From Phlebotomus papatasi (taxonomy: Eukaryota > Arthropoda > Insecta > Diptera > Psychodidae): DNA of 64,000 bases. The notes under the pieces were generated by a model, which was not told the DNA's origin, did not search any database, and saw only the letters and a program-made list of their open reading frames with translations. Shown here piece after piece: positions 10,911 to 22,205 of this stretch (within the stretch, counting starts at the first letter, position 1; every line of letters begins with the position of its first letter). Position numbers and translations under genes: made by a program. The stretch is taken from contig NC_077222.1 in NCBI RefSeq assembly GCF_024763615.1, forward strand, positions 17,050,001-17,114,000, in the 5' to 3' direction.

Positions 10911-11897
10911 GTCGATGGCTATTTCTTGGTCCAAGTGGGATGTATCATATTCAGATCTTAAAGAAAATATTTGTAATACCTTTGTTAGAACTAAGAAATT
11001 CAGCAAAACTTTTATAATCCTTTTGTTTCAGAAGTTTGTAAAAGTTTGCAAAAGTTCGTTAAATTCGGATTACATTAAAGAGATGTTATTAATTGATCCA
11101 GTTAATTTTAACAAACCTTTACAAACAAAGGTTTGTAGAAGGTTTGTTAATTCATAATTGCACAGAGTTTATTGTACACTGTGTCATAAAAGTTTAAACG
11201 GCAATCAATAGATGTTTGTTACTCAAACCTGAGAACATTTTTTTCTCAATTTAAAAGGAAACATATTCTTTTGACCAACCTTTAGCAAACAACTATGCAA
11301 AACTTTTCTTTCAGTATCGAAGCGTACATCATCAATTAGAAAGGCAGGAAAATATTCACAGTGAAACAGGAAGAATTCTATAGCCATTCCAGATCGTTTT
11401 CGGCAGTAACCTGTATTACCTGTTTCGGTGTTCAGACAGGAGGTTTAGACTAGTTCCCGAATTACTGTAAATCTCAATTCCTAAATTTGCTCTTAATATC
11501 TAAATTTATGTTAAAATTTTCCTAAAAATATTGTTTGATAAGAAATGAGAGAAGTAAAACCATATGACTAAACTCTATAACTGAATCCCGTAAAAAGATT
11601 ATCCATATGATTTAACTTCCTTAATTCCATAACTCAATTTTTTTAATAAAATTTTTAATAATGCTTCGAATGGTTCTGTAGTAAGGCCAATTGATCATAC
11701 TGATTTTGAAAAATAGCTTTAATTGTTTTTTTATTTAAAAAATCGGTAACTTACGGATCAAGGCTAATCCTCTAATCTGAAGACCATATAAGATATCCTC
11801 AAAAAAAAGGTGCATAAAATATTGCGCGAGACTAAAAGCAATTAATTGTGAGTGTTTAAACTAAAATGACATAATTCGTTGGCTGGAAGAAAGTTAT
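10911..11897. other. AT-rich sequence with short TTTGT-rich hairpin
   Basis: AACAAACCTTTACAAAC followed by AAAGGTTTGTAGAAGG (about 11110-11150) can fold back. No gene seen. Confidence 0.4.
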
Positions 11898-12854
11898 TTA
11901 ACTCTTTCGCGTCATTAGGGTCATATATGACCCGGGGAAAAAACAATTTCTTTTGACTATTTACATTAATTGAAATCTATCGGTTTGTGCACGACATCAT
12001 AATAGAAGGATGTAAGATTCTTGGCTAATTTTCTTAAGACTCCAGATATTCAGGAAAAGAAAATATTTGAGATCAAAAATCACTAATTTCGAACTTTGTG
12101 AAATGACTTTTCTTTTTCAAAATTTTTTATATTTATTTATTTTTTTCAGCAAAAAGTTCTTTAGAAATACAAAATAGAATATCCAAAGATTGTATATTGC
12201 ATATTTTGATATAATAAATTACTCTCAATTTTCCAAAAAAACGTGTAGAATTTTCCGGGTCATATATGATCCTATTGTCGGCAAGGGTAACAGTGTTTTC
12301 GTCCCAAACCTGCAGCGAAATGTAGTTGGGACATTGTTTTTCTTTGTGAAATGCAGGTGGGACATCTTGCTCCTGGACATTTCATCTTATATCTGATGAA
12401 TTATAACATATTTAGCAATATTTTAGAGTATTCTGCAAGCGTCTTATATTGTGCAATTGTATTGTGTGTGAATAAATATGTGGATAAGTTTATTTTTGCC
12501 AAATACTACTCAAAATATTGTGACAGTGACTGTTCAAGGGATTACCAGGAAGATTCCTTGAACACCAGGAGTACAGTGTTCATCAAGACAATCCAGTTTG
12601 CCATGGTTTTGGCCAAATTAGTAACTTCAAGCAAAAAAAACTCTTAAAAAGCCCGTGATATAGATTTTGAAAATGGTAAATACACTTCCCTTGAGGACAA
12701 CAGGGTCATATATGACGCGGGGTTTTTCCGAGTTTTCACGCAATGGAAAATTTTTTTCCTCTTTGAACTATTATATTTGATCATAAAGCATTAGGAAAAA
12801 CTCAATTTTGCATGAATTCATCTGCTGAATAAAAGTGGGACGCGAAAGAGTTAA
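11898..12854. mobile_element. piggyBac-like non-autonomous element, copy 1 (957 bp)
   Basis: Starts TTAACTCTTTCGCGTC and ends GACGCGAAAGAGTTAA, a 16-bp inverted repeat whose outer TTAA fits the canonical piggyBac target site. A near-palindrome GGGTCATATATGACCC occurs three times: near the left end (11918-11933), in the middle (12257-12272, one change) and near the right end (12703-12718, one change). Short open frames inside (for example 12351-12647) have no transposase motif (no DDD catalytic pattern), so it is non-autonomous. The second copy is at 55538-58019. Confidence 0.85.
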
Positions 12855-13127
12855 AGACTTATTTACTTATTCAACAAAATTTTAAACAACTTTTTGGAAC
12901 AATTGATTGAAGTTTGTTTTCACACTCTATTCTATTCATTTTAAATAATTCTTTTCCCATTTGGCAGGAATATTGACCAATATATTAATATAATCTTGTC
13001 GAAGGGATGTTCAAATGTAAGTCGACAAACATTTGACGAAAGTTTAGTACCGTATATGTAAGTAGCTTTGGGTTCCGGAGTGATCTTGCCCCTTGCTGTT
13101 TGTAAGCTTTTCTTTAATTCTAGTACA
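12855..13127. other. AT-rich spacer
   Basis: Between two transposons; nothing recognised. Confidence 0.4.
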
Positions 13128-13651
13128 TACACAGACAAAAAATAATTTGGAAAAATATTCATAAATATTTGTGAATTCCTATGGGGGACTAACGAAATGC
13201 TCGTAAATCGTATAGCACACAAACAAGTTCGTAAAAGTTTGTACTTTTTTCACAAATATATTTCGTAACATGATCACTTGACGAGCATTTTTTGTACTTT
13301 TACAAGAATTTGTTCGTAAATATTCGTAAGCACACGAAAAATGTTCGTAACATTTTGTCATTTGTTCGTAAATGTTCGTAAAATTTTCATCAGGCAAACA
13401 AAAATTTACGAACAAATGACACAATTTTGCGAACATATTTTTGTGTGTTTACGAACATTTACGAACAAATGTTTGTAAAAGTACAAAAAATGCTCGTCAA
13501 TTGATCATGTTACGAGTAATATTTGTGAATAAAAGTACAAACTATTACGAACTTGTTTGTGGGTTATAAAACTTACGAGCATTTCGTAAGTCCCCCATAG
13601 GAATTCACAAACATTTACGAACATTTTTACAAAATAATTTTTTTCTGTGTA
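13128..13651. mobile_element. Fold-back element, nearly a full-length hairpin (524 bp)
   Basis: Begins TACACAGACAAAAAATAATT and ends with the inverse (AAATAATTTTTTTCTGTGTA). The arms are about 250 bp each and pair almost end to end, including GAATTCCTATGGGGGACT and ACGAGCATTTTTTGTACTTT. Inside the arms the word TTCGTAAA recurs at short intervals. TA is present at both ends. The terminal word TACACAG is shared with the giant satellite block at 37621. Confidence 0.9.
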
Positions 13652-14015
13652 GGATGGTCTTCACAGACCTTATCTCTCATTTCCGATCTGTTAAGATCAT
13701 CCTTAAGTGCTATAATTAAATAAAAGCTTACGGAGAGTAGTTGTGGACAAATTTTAACTACATCTACGGAAATTTGAATAAAGAAAACAAATTGTTTGTA
13801 AAAATTAAGCTTTTGCTGACAAAACAGGTTGTTAAAATCAAGTTGAAATACTGATCTACAAATCATTTGCGATGAGAATGGTCTACTCCACATAGAATTA
13901 ATCTCATTAAGAATGTTCTTATTCGATGTTGATAAATCTTAACTTCATGTAACACTGCGGATTCGTTTTTTAAAACGTTTTTGATTTTTTTCAAACATTT
14001 TTGTTTAAGATCCTA
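13652..14015. other. Spacer sequence
   Basis: Open frame 13627-13893 on the minus strand (88 codons) has no recognisable feature and overlaps the hairpin end. Confidence 0.4.
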
Positions 14016-14968
14016 TAAGGTAGGTATCCTCGAGTCGACCACCATGGGGTCCTCAAGTCGACCGGTGGAAATATTTATTCAATTTATTTACATTTACAAT
14101 AATATCTATCGAATGGTTTAACATCATAGGGTCAATTATTTCATAATTAATTCAAATCAGTGAAAATATCATAGAAATTGACCATAAAACACTGAAAAAT
14201 CATATACGGAGCGTTAAGGTATAAATAAATAAATAAAATAAATAAAAAATCGCAATTTTTATTAAATTATGGCATACTTTTTGATATTCTTGACTTTTTT
14301 CATAGGGAATTATTTGGATTATTACCCTCACAGATTACTTGAGAATTCAAATTTTGAGTCCAATCGCAAGTTGAGGACTTAATCTTTTTTACTTGTGCAA
14401 AAATTTTAGTACCATGACTAAGTTAAAGATTAATTTTATGTATTAAAATTGAAAGTGCATTTCAAATAAAGTGTTCCTCAATCTGACCGGTCGACGAATC
14501 ATAGCAAGTGAAGCTTTTTCACTTGAATGTTGTTCTATACTTCTGAATGAATTCATAAAAATGAGTTTTCCTATTTATTTTAGTGATTTACTAAATTATA
14601 AGTGCTAAACAAGCTACAGTTAAATCCGTGACTTTTTAGTTTTGTGATTTGTTTAATTTTAAGAAAAAATGGGTGGTCGAGTAGAGGAACCCCAAGCGGG
14701 CGAGTAGATGTACACTGATATTGAAGTGGTCGAGTAGAGGAACACTTTATATGTATTTTTGAAACATTTTAATTTTTTTTATAATTTCAAATTATATTAC
14801 GACTAAATGAAGTTCACAATTAGATAGATAAGGATCTATTCTATAGCTTTAGGTAAAACCCCTATCAAAAACACAAATTATATTAACATTATAACAAATT
14901 ATAACTGTTTTTTCATAAGTTTTCACAAAATCTATCCTTAAGTGGTCGACATAGGATACTTTACCTTA
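14016..14968. mobile_element. TA-flanked element with repeated GTCGA(G/C) subterminal motifs (953 bp)
   Basis: The left end TAAGGTAGGTATCCTCGAGT and right end GGATACTTTACCTTA are imperfect inverses, continued by GTCGACCAC and GTGGTCGAC. Subterminal motifs recur: CCTCGAGTCGACC (14028), CCTCAAGTCGACCGG (14052), CCGGTCGACG (14486), GTGGTCGAGTAGAGGAAC (14673), GGGCGAGTAGATGTAC (14699) and GTGGTCGAGTAGAGGAAC (14728). These may be transposase-binding sites (inference). No coding sequence. Confidence 0.75.
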
Positions 14969-15061
14969 TTTGATTATTTATATTTTGATGTACTGGGCTA
15001 TTTCATGCATTTTGTACATTGATAAGTTTTGATTTAGAAATTTATTATTTAGTTTACAATG
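14969..15061. other. AT-rich spacer
   Basis: Nothing recognised. Confidence 0.4.
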
Positions 15062-15196
15062 TTTCGTAAAAAATGACCATTCAGGTGCTTCAATCATTTG
15101 CACCGAGCGGGACTCGAACTGACTACTGTGATAGTCGAGCCGGGGGTCGCGCTGCCCAAGTACCGAGCGCTCTTACCAATTGCACCACGGATTCCT
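15062..15196 (-). mobile_element. tRNA-derived SINE fragment, minus strand
   Basis: Read on the minus strand it starts GGAATCCGTGGTGCAATTGG and carries a Pol III B-box (AGTTCGAGTCC) at 15109-15120, then CGCTCGGTGCAA. The phrase TTCGAGTCCCGCTCGGTGCA is shared with the SINE at 26158. The ends cannot form an acceptor stem, so it is not a tRNA gene. A 3' tail is not clear. Confidence 0.7.
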
Positions 15197-16975
15197 TTAA
15201 GATCTTGTAAATTCGAAGAGTAACAAATTTGTTTGTTCAATTTGACTTCTTGAAAAAACTATCAGGAAAATATTCACTATTTTGTATATCGCTAGGTGCA
15301 TCTTAAGTCACAAGTTTACTTTCGGTCAAGTAGTTTTAAAGCTCATCCTTCTTTAGGGTAGACTTTTTGTAATATCAAAAGAGCGATATGTTGAACACCA
15401 TTTAACAAATTTTGAAGAGACACAAAGTAACAATTCAGCTGGGTTCTAAGTGGTTGCTCAATGGGATCACTCCCCAGATACATCCCCCTTAATCTTGACC
15501 AAAGAGATACAACCACAATATTTGTGGATATAGCAAAAGTGAATACACAATATTGGTTTGTGCTCGAAGCCACTTCTTTGCCCAGAAATCGTAAACAGTA
15601 GCAGAGATTTTTTGGGGTTTTTTTTTCTACCGTCAACTCAACTTGTTTATGTTTCATAAAACTTCTTTCGATTCTTCTTTAATCAAACATCACCATCGAT
15701 TTATCCAGAGTCTCGCGTAAACACCATTTGAGCCCCTTATTTATTCTATCGCGTCATACTATGAATTTTTAATTAAGCCCCAACTACACCACAAAAAAAA
15801 TCCTCCTGGTAGGAGATTGGCTTAGAAAATTACATATAGGGCTGTTGATGATGAAATTCCTGTGGATTTTCCATTTCAGAGGAGTGATTTATAAAACACG
15901 ACAGACAAGAAATTCCAAACAGGGCAGAAACATAATAGGAAATCTAATAGTTGGGATGAAAAAGAAGCCCTGTTCTCCATCTCGAACTCACTATAGTCTC
16001 CATTCACGCGCATGAGATATAAGATTATAATTTTTGTGAATACCCAGCACAACATAGATATGTTGTGGATGAGGAGGCGGTCATAGAGGGGCACCTCCGT
16101 AATCATGGGAGTTTCTCGCATAGAAAGCCACAGCTAGAATTTTCTGTGTGGTTCAACGTTCTCGGCCAACGAACTTGAGAGCCACGATGAATACTCAAAG
16201 AAACTCTGTCCTACAAGCACTAAGTTTCACAGGGATTTTTCTTTGTGTTTTTCTCTCACTCTGACTCAGTTAGAACTTATAGGATTTGTTAAAGGCTTTT
16301 GGGGATCAATCAAAGTTCTTCAAACCTGTTTGATCCATCACTTGATGAACGTCTCAGTATTAGCCAAATTTCAGGGCAGTAATCACTCATTGGAAATGTG
16401 ACAGATCACCTGAAAAATACAAGGAATATAAGTAGGAATAGAAATTTAAAATCAGTCAAGGAATTCAATTAGGAGTGGCTTCTGTAAAAAATAGAACTGT
16501 ACGTTTGAAGAAATTAAATTTTAAAAGATTAGTATATTGACAGACAGCTTTCAGTTTCTATGAAATCTTATTAGCTTAGTTGCAAATTTAACACTTTTTA
16601 TCAAAATCAAATATATCTGCCACCTGTTTCTTTTAAAAGACTTTTTTCTAATGTTTCTTTCAATATTATTTTGTAAAATTTCATGCCAAAAAAAATCAAG
16701 ATTTAAGTAGTTAATCAGTCTAAGATTACTTTAAACTTTAAACAAAGAAAAAAAATCATTTATACTCTTTTGAAAAAAATTGTCAAATTAACAAGATTTA
16801 GCAAGATTAACACAAACTATCGAAAAGTTTTGTCAAATCGAAGGCCAAGTGGATCGTTTTAAAAGTTTTTAAAACAATGTTTTTCTATGTAAAATGTGAG
16901 AAAAAGTGTTGTCAAATTGGTAAACAACAAAGTTTTGACAAAATTTTAAGAAGGTCCATTTGACCGCTCATCAAA
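15197..16975. other. Unique sequence, no gene identified
   Basis: Minus-strand open frames of 104 codons (15343-15657) and 81 codons (15876-16121) show no recognisable domain. No repeat partner found. Confidence 0.4.
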
Positions 16976-17660
16976 ACTTTTACTGCTCGAACTCCACGGA
17001 GAGAGCAGTAATCCCTTGATTTTTTCACCCCTCAAAATTTTCACCTTCCACCCTCCGTAGACCACTTTTGTCAACAAATCTTCACGTTTCAGACGATTTC
17101 TGAGAAATGTCGTCACGCTATTTGTCCGTCTGTCCGTCGGTCCGTCCGGCTGTCGCTAGCTCTAGCTAGAGGCCAAACGGTTAGAGATAGCGACTTGGGA
17201 CCTAAGGGGGACCCCCCTCCATAACTCGACCCAAGGATCATTAATATGACTACCTAGGCGGACATTTTATCCTTAGACAAAAATAGCGTTGGATCATTCC
17301 TAATAACGATTTTTCAAGGAGAAAGGTTAAAAAAAACATTAGAGAGCGCATTTATCAAGCGAATGGGGTCATGTTTGGGCTCGTTGAAAAGGTCTTGGAA
17401 TTTCCTATAAGACTGAACTGGTTCCAATTGGTTCTGAATCGGTAATGAATCTTTTCATAGTATTTTTTTCTAATTTTTATTCGAAAATCGATACTTTTAA
17501 AACAATTTTGGAGGATATTTTGAATTATATATGTATGAATCGGTTTAAATCGGTTGAGAACCCGTAAATGGTAAATGATGCGAAAGTACTTCTGAGCTAT
17601 ATAGAATCTAAGTCACGAGTTCGAGCATTTCGCAAAGCCTGGGACGCTTCGCCACCCCTT
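16976..17660. repeat. Dispersed repeat with GTCCGTCTGTCCGTCGG tract
   Basis: Begins near CTGCTCGAACTCCACGGAGA (inverse of 6661) and includes the degenerate GTCCG/GTCTG microrepeat at 17125-17155. AGAGATAGCGACTTGGGACC (about 17183) is related to the GATATCGACTTCCGG motif of 9670 and 55783. It ends with GCCTGGGACGCTTCGCCACC. Probably a decayed transposon of the same broad family; class unknown. Confidence 0.5.
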
Positions 17661-18083
17661 TTTTTCCAGTAAGATAATACAGGTTCGATATTTAGATTTA
17701 AAATTAAAGATTTACAAATCTTATTTAAAGGCTCTTCATATTTTATAAATTTCTAGCAAAATCCTTACCTTAATCAAATTAGGAGAAAGAACAACTTAAA
17801 AATCTTTACATTGCTATTTTGTATTCTGTTCAGTTCGAAACATTTAGCCTTAAGTGTTTTGCTAGAGCAATATTAGCCTTTAACCAAAATTCAAAATCAA
17901 GAATTTTATCTCAGAACACTAGTTGACTAACAGAAAATTAATAATATTAACGAGTCTAAAGAATAATTCGAACATAGGGCAATCAAATTTTGTCTGAAAA
18001 ATATCCGCAAATTTGTTTTGGAGGATGATCTGAAAACATTTTCTTTAATATATCGCTGTGATAATCCTTTAAATTAATTGTTT
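17661..18083. other. AT-rich sequence, nothing recognised
   Basis: No gene or repeat partner found. Confidence 0.4.
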
Positions 18084-18306
18084 CTATTCCAATGCTAAAT
18101 ATACATGTTTTTAGCTTTTTACTGTTTTCAAGTGCTTCTGCATTATCGACTTTTCTTTTTGAAGGTTCCTGCTGAATTGTTTTTTCCAGTCCTTGTCATG
18201 TTCTAAAACCACCAAACAGTCGTGACAGGAACCAACACAAAGACAAGTCGATAATGTAGAAGTACTTAAGAACAATAAAGTGCTAAAAAAGCATTCAATG
18301 GAATAG
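18084..18306. mobile_element. MITE family 4, copy A1
   Basis: The ends CTATTCCAATG and CATTCAATGGAATAG are inverse. Inner arms AAGTGCTTCTGCATTATCGA and TCGATAATGTAGAAGTACTT pair over about 45 bp. The interior phrase CCACCAAACAGTCGTGA is shared with the neighbouring copy A2. Confidence 0.75.
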
Positions 18307-18320
18307 CATCACTATGATGG

Positions 18321-19057
18321 TATTCCAATGAAAAATGAACATGTCGCTCCTTGGAAATTACAAGGGGCCAACTCAATCTGAGCCATTTTTCAGGAAACAT
18401 CATGAAAGATTCAACTTTGTATAAATAATTATATCAATTAAGTATGTTAATAAAAACAATTTAATTCTTTTCTATTTGTATGAGCATTATTATAAACATC
18501 GAAACATACATATTTTTACCTTTCAAAATATGTTTTTAATGAGTTAGCTCTTTGTCATTCTAAATAATGCGCAAATTTTCATGAAATTAGAATGACACGG
18601 GATCAACTTGCTTGAGTTAGTCCCTTGTTTCACAAAAATTTGAACGATAAATCTATTTTGTGCCTCTTGACTTCAAACAAAACCGCGCAAGCAATCATAA
18701 AGAGTAAAATTTTGAAAAACTTTTCTAATAACGAAATTTATTGACTCATATCATCTGAAATTTTATTAAATTCTCTGTCTAAGTGCATTAAAACCTCAAA
18801 ATCGCCAAAAAGTGAGTTAGTCCCTTGTAATTTCCAAGGAGCGAATGTGTTTTAGTACTTTGCTGTAATTAAGTGCTTCTGCATTATCGACTTTTCCCTG
18901 TACTGCAATGTCTCGACTGTTTACCACAGTTATTGCTGTGTTGTAAACCACCAAACAGTCGTGATATAAACCAATACAAACAAAGAGAAAGTCGATTATG
19001 TCGATTATTACTTCACAACAATAAAGTGCTAAAAAGCATGTTCATTTTTCATTGGGG
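18321..19057. mobile_element. MITE family 4, copy A2, split by a nested MITE
   Basis: The left end CCAATGAAAAATGAACATG (18326) is the exact inverse of CATGTTCATTTTTCATTGG before 19057, but the arm is interrupted by the 501-bp MITE at 18344-18844. After the insertion the arm resumes with GTTTTAGTACTTTGCTG, then AAGTGCTTCTGCATTATCGA and CCACCAAACAGTCGTGA as in A1. This gives a clear order of events: A2 first, nested MITE later. Confidence 0.75.
18344..18844. mobile_element. MITE family 3, copy B1 (501 bp), nested in A2
   Basis: The ends are TCGCTCCTTGGAAATTACAA and its inverse (TTGTAATTTCCAAGGAGCGA). A sister copy with its own insertion lies at 62877-63683. Co-linear internal phrases include CATGAAAGATTCAACTTTGT and ATGAGTTAGCTC. 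No coding capacity. Confidence 0.85.
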
Positions 19058-19060
19058 TAG

Positions 19061-19281
19061 TAGGGGAAAGTGCCCATGCTTGATACCATTGGAAGCTTCG
19101 TAATGACTAAATTTTCTATGTTTCAACAATATATATGTGACTCATCGCAACCATTTTTTAAAAGTATAGGAAAGTGGCCAGTTTTTAAAATATATGGCGG
19201 AGTCACATTTATTGAGAAACTTAGGAAAAAATTAGTCATTACGAAGCTTCCAATGGTATCAAGCATGGGCACTTTCCTCTA
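19061..19281. mobile_element. TAGGGG-type MITE, near-perfect hairpin (221 bp)
   Basis: Arms of at least 53 bp: the left begins TAGGGGAAAGTGCCCATGCT and continues through TACCATTGGAAGCTTCGTAA; the right is the inverse and ends GGGCACTTTCCTCTA. TA at both ends fits a TA target duplication. Confidence 0.9.
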
Positions 19282-20290
19282 CCATTATTCCGTCTTTCAT
19301 TTTATAGTAATAATATTCATAATGAAATAGTAATTAAATTAACAAAAAATTGAAAAAAAAATATGTGAATTAAATTACTAATTTTATTTATATTTAATAT
19401 TAATGATTTAAATTCCAATTCTGATAATTTTATTAGCAAGAAAATGAAAATTATTTTAAATTCTAGATGAACTGCATTATTTTAAACATATCTAGCAGTT
19501 TAAGACATTAAAAAAATCTTTCTGTTTAAAATGTTATGGAAATAAAAATGTCAGGTTTATAGAAAAACATTATGGTTTTTATTAGTTTATTTTCAAGATT
19601 ATTTTTTCTAAAATACTATAAATTCTACTAGGAGATAAATTTTATGTTGATGTCGATGTTTTTCAAGCTGAAAATTTATGCATTTTTTATATTTTCTTAT
19701 AAAATAAATTGAATAATATATGGACAAAAATTCGCAAGAATAATGCGAATGCGATAGAATATTTTGTTTGATAATCCTATGAGTTAGTTGATATTGTAAG
19801 TTAGCTATGATGCTTATAGTAGAATTAAAGTGTTTAAATTTTATTCTACACAAAAATTCACATCTTATACAAAAATCTACTAAGTTAAGTAGTGGTGATT
19901 TAAGCATTAACTACCTCATAAAATAATATTTTAATTCTTTTTGAATTTGTTAATTCTAATTTCTTTTTTTTTATTTTTAAGTACAATGGCTTGAGCAAAT
20001 TATTAAACGCGATATTATTACGTGGTATTATTTATCAATTGCAGGTGCATTTTGCTTTTCAAGATTTACTTTTATAACCGTATTTGGTCATAATATTTAA
20101 TGATAGGAAATATATTCATTATTTTTTTTGGTAAAATGAAATGGATTACTTCAGTTAGTTGTTATATTTAGTGGATACAGGCAGTCTTTTTTTGTTATAT
20201 GGCATTGTTGTGGTTAAAAATTTTAAAACTATCTATGGTAAAATGAGCAGATTTACATTGCAAAGTCATAAAAAAATCTAGATTTTCAAT
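19282..20290. other. Very AT-rich sequence, nothing recognised
   Basis: About 1 kb of AT-rich DNA. A 99-codon minus-strand frame (19608-19907) looks like chance. Confidence 0.4.
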
Positions 20291-20899
20291 GTGGTTAATT
20301 TTCACCAAATAAGGCCACTTGAACATATTGTTCAGGACATTTGCATAAATATTCCGAGGAGAAGCTGTTTTTCAATGAGTTACCTATTTTGTAAAAATTG
20401 TTCTGATTTCAATGAAGTCCCATTGACGTCCAAGAACGGTCATCGATGGTCCAGAATTGGAAATCTAGAGAATTTGCACCACATAATAGAGATGATGAAT
20501 GTAAAATGTCCACGTCTTTCACAAATAAGGCATGAAAAATGCCAATTGAGACATGAGGCCAGCGAGCGTGAAGTGGACTCTTGTCGCGCTCAAGAGCACA
20601 AGAACCCGAAAAAGACATCGGATGAGGGATTAATAAATGCGTGTTGCGATAGTCATTTACATATATGGAACAACAAGTCTCAGCCTGATGCCTTCACGAT
20701 AATTTGCGGAAAAATTAAAATCATTAATCAGTTTCATGGCGAGGGCTCAACTACTGCACACGCCGCTTTACTATCAATCCACTCTTTGGAGAACACGACA
20801 CTCTGCCGAGACACAATAAGAACCTGGGTCACAGTCTTGCATCCGAGTGATGCCTTCGACCAAATCAGCTCTGCCAGCCCAGAAGCCATTTCAATTTGA
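20291..20899 (+). CDS. Open reading frame of 202 codons, function unknown
   Basis: Longest open frame in the window, ATG at 20291 to TGA at 20897-20899, in a stretch richer in G and C than its flanks. I do not recognise a family. The product is soluble-looking and basic, with scattered cysteines (an early CKNC pair near residue 34, ACC near residue 117) but no regular zinc-finger spacing. There is no signal peptide or membrane segment. A 68-codon frame (20734-20940) runs antisense over its 3' half. No splice sites, promoter or polyadenylation signal were verified. It could be a terminal exon, a fragment of a transposon gene, or chance; chance is the leading explanation. Confidence 0.2.
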   Translation: MVNFHQIRPLEHIVQDICINIPRRSCFSMSYLFCKNCSDFNEVPLTSKNGHRWSRIGNLENLHHIIEMMNVKCPRLSQIRHEKCQLRHEASEREVDSCRAQEHKNPKKTSDEGLINACCDSHLHIWNNKSQPDAFTIICGKIKIINQFHGEGSTTAHAALLSIHSLENTTLCRDTIRTWVTVLHPSDAFDQISSASPEAISI

Positions 20900-21674
20900 G
20901 TTTTATTAATCTCTTTGGTAGATCTTCCAACTCCCCACAACTCGCTCTAGTTGCGTATACTCTTTTATTAAGTTCTACAGTAAATAACACTATGGTCGAT
21001 CCATCGTTTATGTGTCTTTAGAAAGATTGATAAATTTATATTCAGTTAAATTAAAATCCTATTCATTTGTTCGGATTGAAAAGAGATATGACATTTACCA
21101 GCAAAAAGAAACTGAAGATTGTTTTAGTGACTGTTACCAATTCAAGGTTTTGGCAGATAGAGGATAATAAATTTATTCTTCATATTTTGTTCCTTAGAGA
21201 TTAATAGATGATCAATGTGAAAAGGAAAAAAGGAATCTATTAAGCGGATCAGTTATAGGGACGTTATAAATCACACATCTTAACGGTTACTGAATTTAAG
21301 TTTTTCACATTAAAACACTATTTGTTATATAGTGTAACTGTTGAACAGTAGAGCTTATCGGTCTGAATTTAAATCAGAAAAGGGTAGGAAAATATTATCA
21401 AAATCGATGTGATGTTAAACTTTCTATTTACTTCTACAGGCCAGGCTATTTTTCAAGCCGAATACTTTTAGTAAAAACGTTAAAGCAAATTTTTTAAAAG
21501 GCAAGAAATCAACAATTCGAACTTGATATAAATTTTCGATTTAAATCGTTAAGTCGGCCTTTTCTAATTCGTATTCTCATTTATAATGATCTTTAATTTT
21601 CAAGTGTAAAATTTCTTTAGCAATTTGAACTGAAACGCAACAATCTGCAGAATAATGAGCCATCATATACCGGT
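20900..21674. other. AT-rich sequence, nothing recognised
   Basis: No gene or repeat partner found. Confidence 0.4.
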
Positions 21675-21895
21675 TTAAGGCCTAAGACGGGCTTCAGATC
21701 AGGCTTAACCTTATGGTTTAACTTCTCTTATTTCTTTTCAGTCAAGATTTTTTGGAAAAATATGACTTAGGATTGAAAATTATAGGTAAATGATTGGTTT
21801 AATTCTGAAAAATCAATAAAATTGGTTACCATTTTGAAATTTGAGACATTCGGGAACTGGGCTAAACCTCAGGTCTGAAGCCGGCCTAAGGCTTA
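21675..21895. mobile_element. Small MITE-like inverted repeat (~220 bp)
   Basis: The left TTAAGGCCTAAGACGGGCTT, CAGATCAGGCTTAACC is inverse to the right GGGCTAAACCTCAGGTC, TGAAGCCGGCCTAAGG. The interior has TTTTTGGAAAAATATGACT. Confidence 0.65.
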
Positions 21896-22085
21896 ACCAT
21901 TTGGCTTAACTTAACTAATTTTTACCGATACTTTTTGGAAAATTTTGACTAGAATTGGATTATAAGGAACAATTGTGCTCTATTATATTCTGAAGAACCA
22001 GTACAATTAGTTTCTATTTCGAATTTTTGAAATCTCCGATAACCGGGCTAAACTTCTAGTATTAAGACAGCTTAAGATAGAAATA
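21886..22085. repeat. Tandem, diverged second copy of the preceding unit
   Basis: Repeats the same order about 210 bp later: GGCCTAAGGCTTAACC, TTTTTGGAAAATTTTGACTA, GGGCTAAACTTCTAGTATT. The outer arm is worn. Confidence 0.55.
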
Positions 22086-22139
22086 CGGAACTTATGTTAT
22101 TTTTCTTTTAAATTTTTTTAATCTAATATTTCTGCGGAA

Positions 22140-22205
22140 CCCTTCAGGATTTTGACCCAATCGCGATTTTGGTTTTCGGGATTTAGACTTTCCAGCATTT
22201 AGACT
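22140..22205. repeat. Fragment of the inverted-minisatellite family
   Basis: Units resembling GCGATTTTGGTTTTCGGGAT and TTTAGACTTTCCAGC match the right-arm unit of 8621-8914. Confidence 0.5.

Noticed and set aside
12190..12647. Transposase remnant inside the piggyBac-like element
   Set aside because: The frames show no catalytic aspartates or cysteine-rich C-terminus and differ between the two copies.
15096..15196. Functional minus-strand tRNA gene
   Set aside because: The 5' end GGAATCC has no pairing partner at the 3' end; it matches SINE text.
17080..17110. Another hammerhead-like motif around ACGTTTC
   Set aside because: The reverse complement lacks the CUGANGA core and pairing stems.
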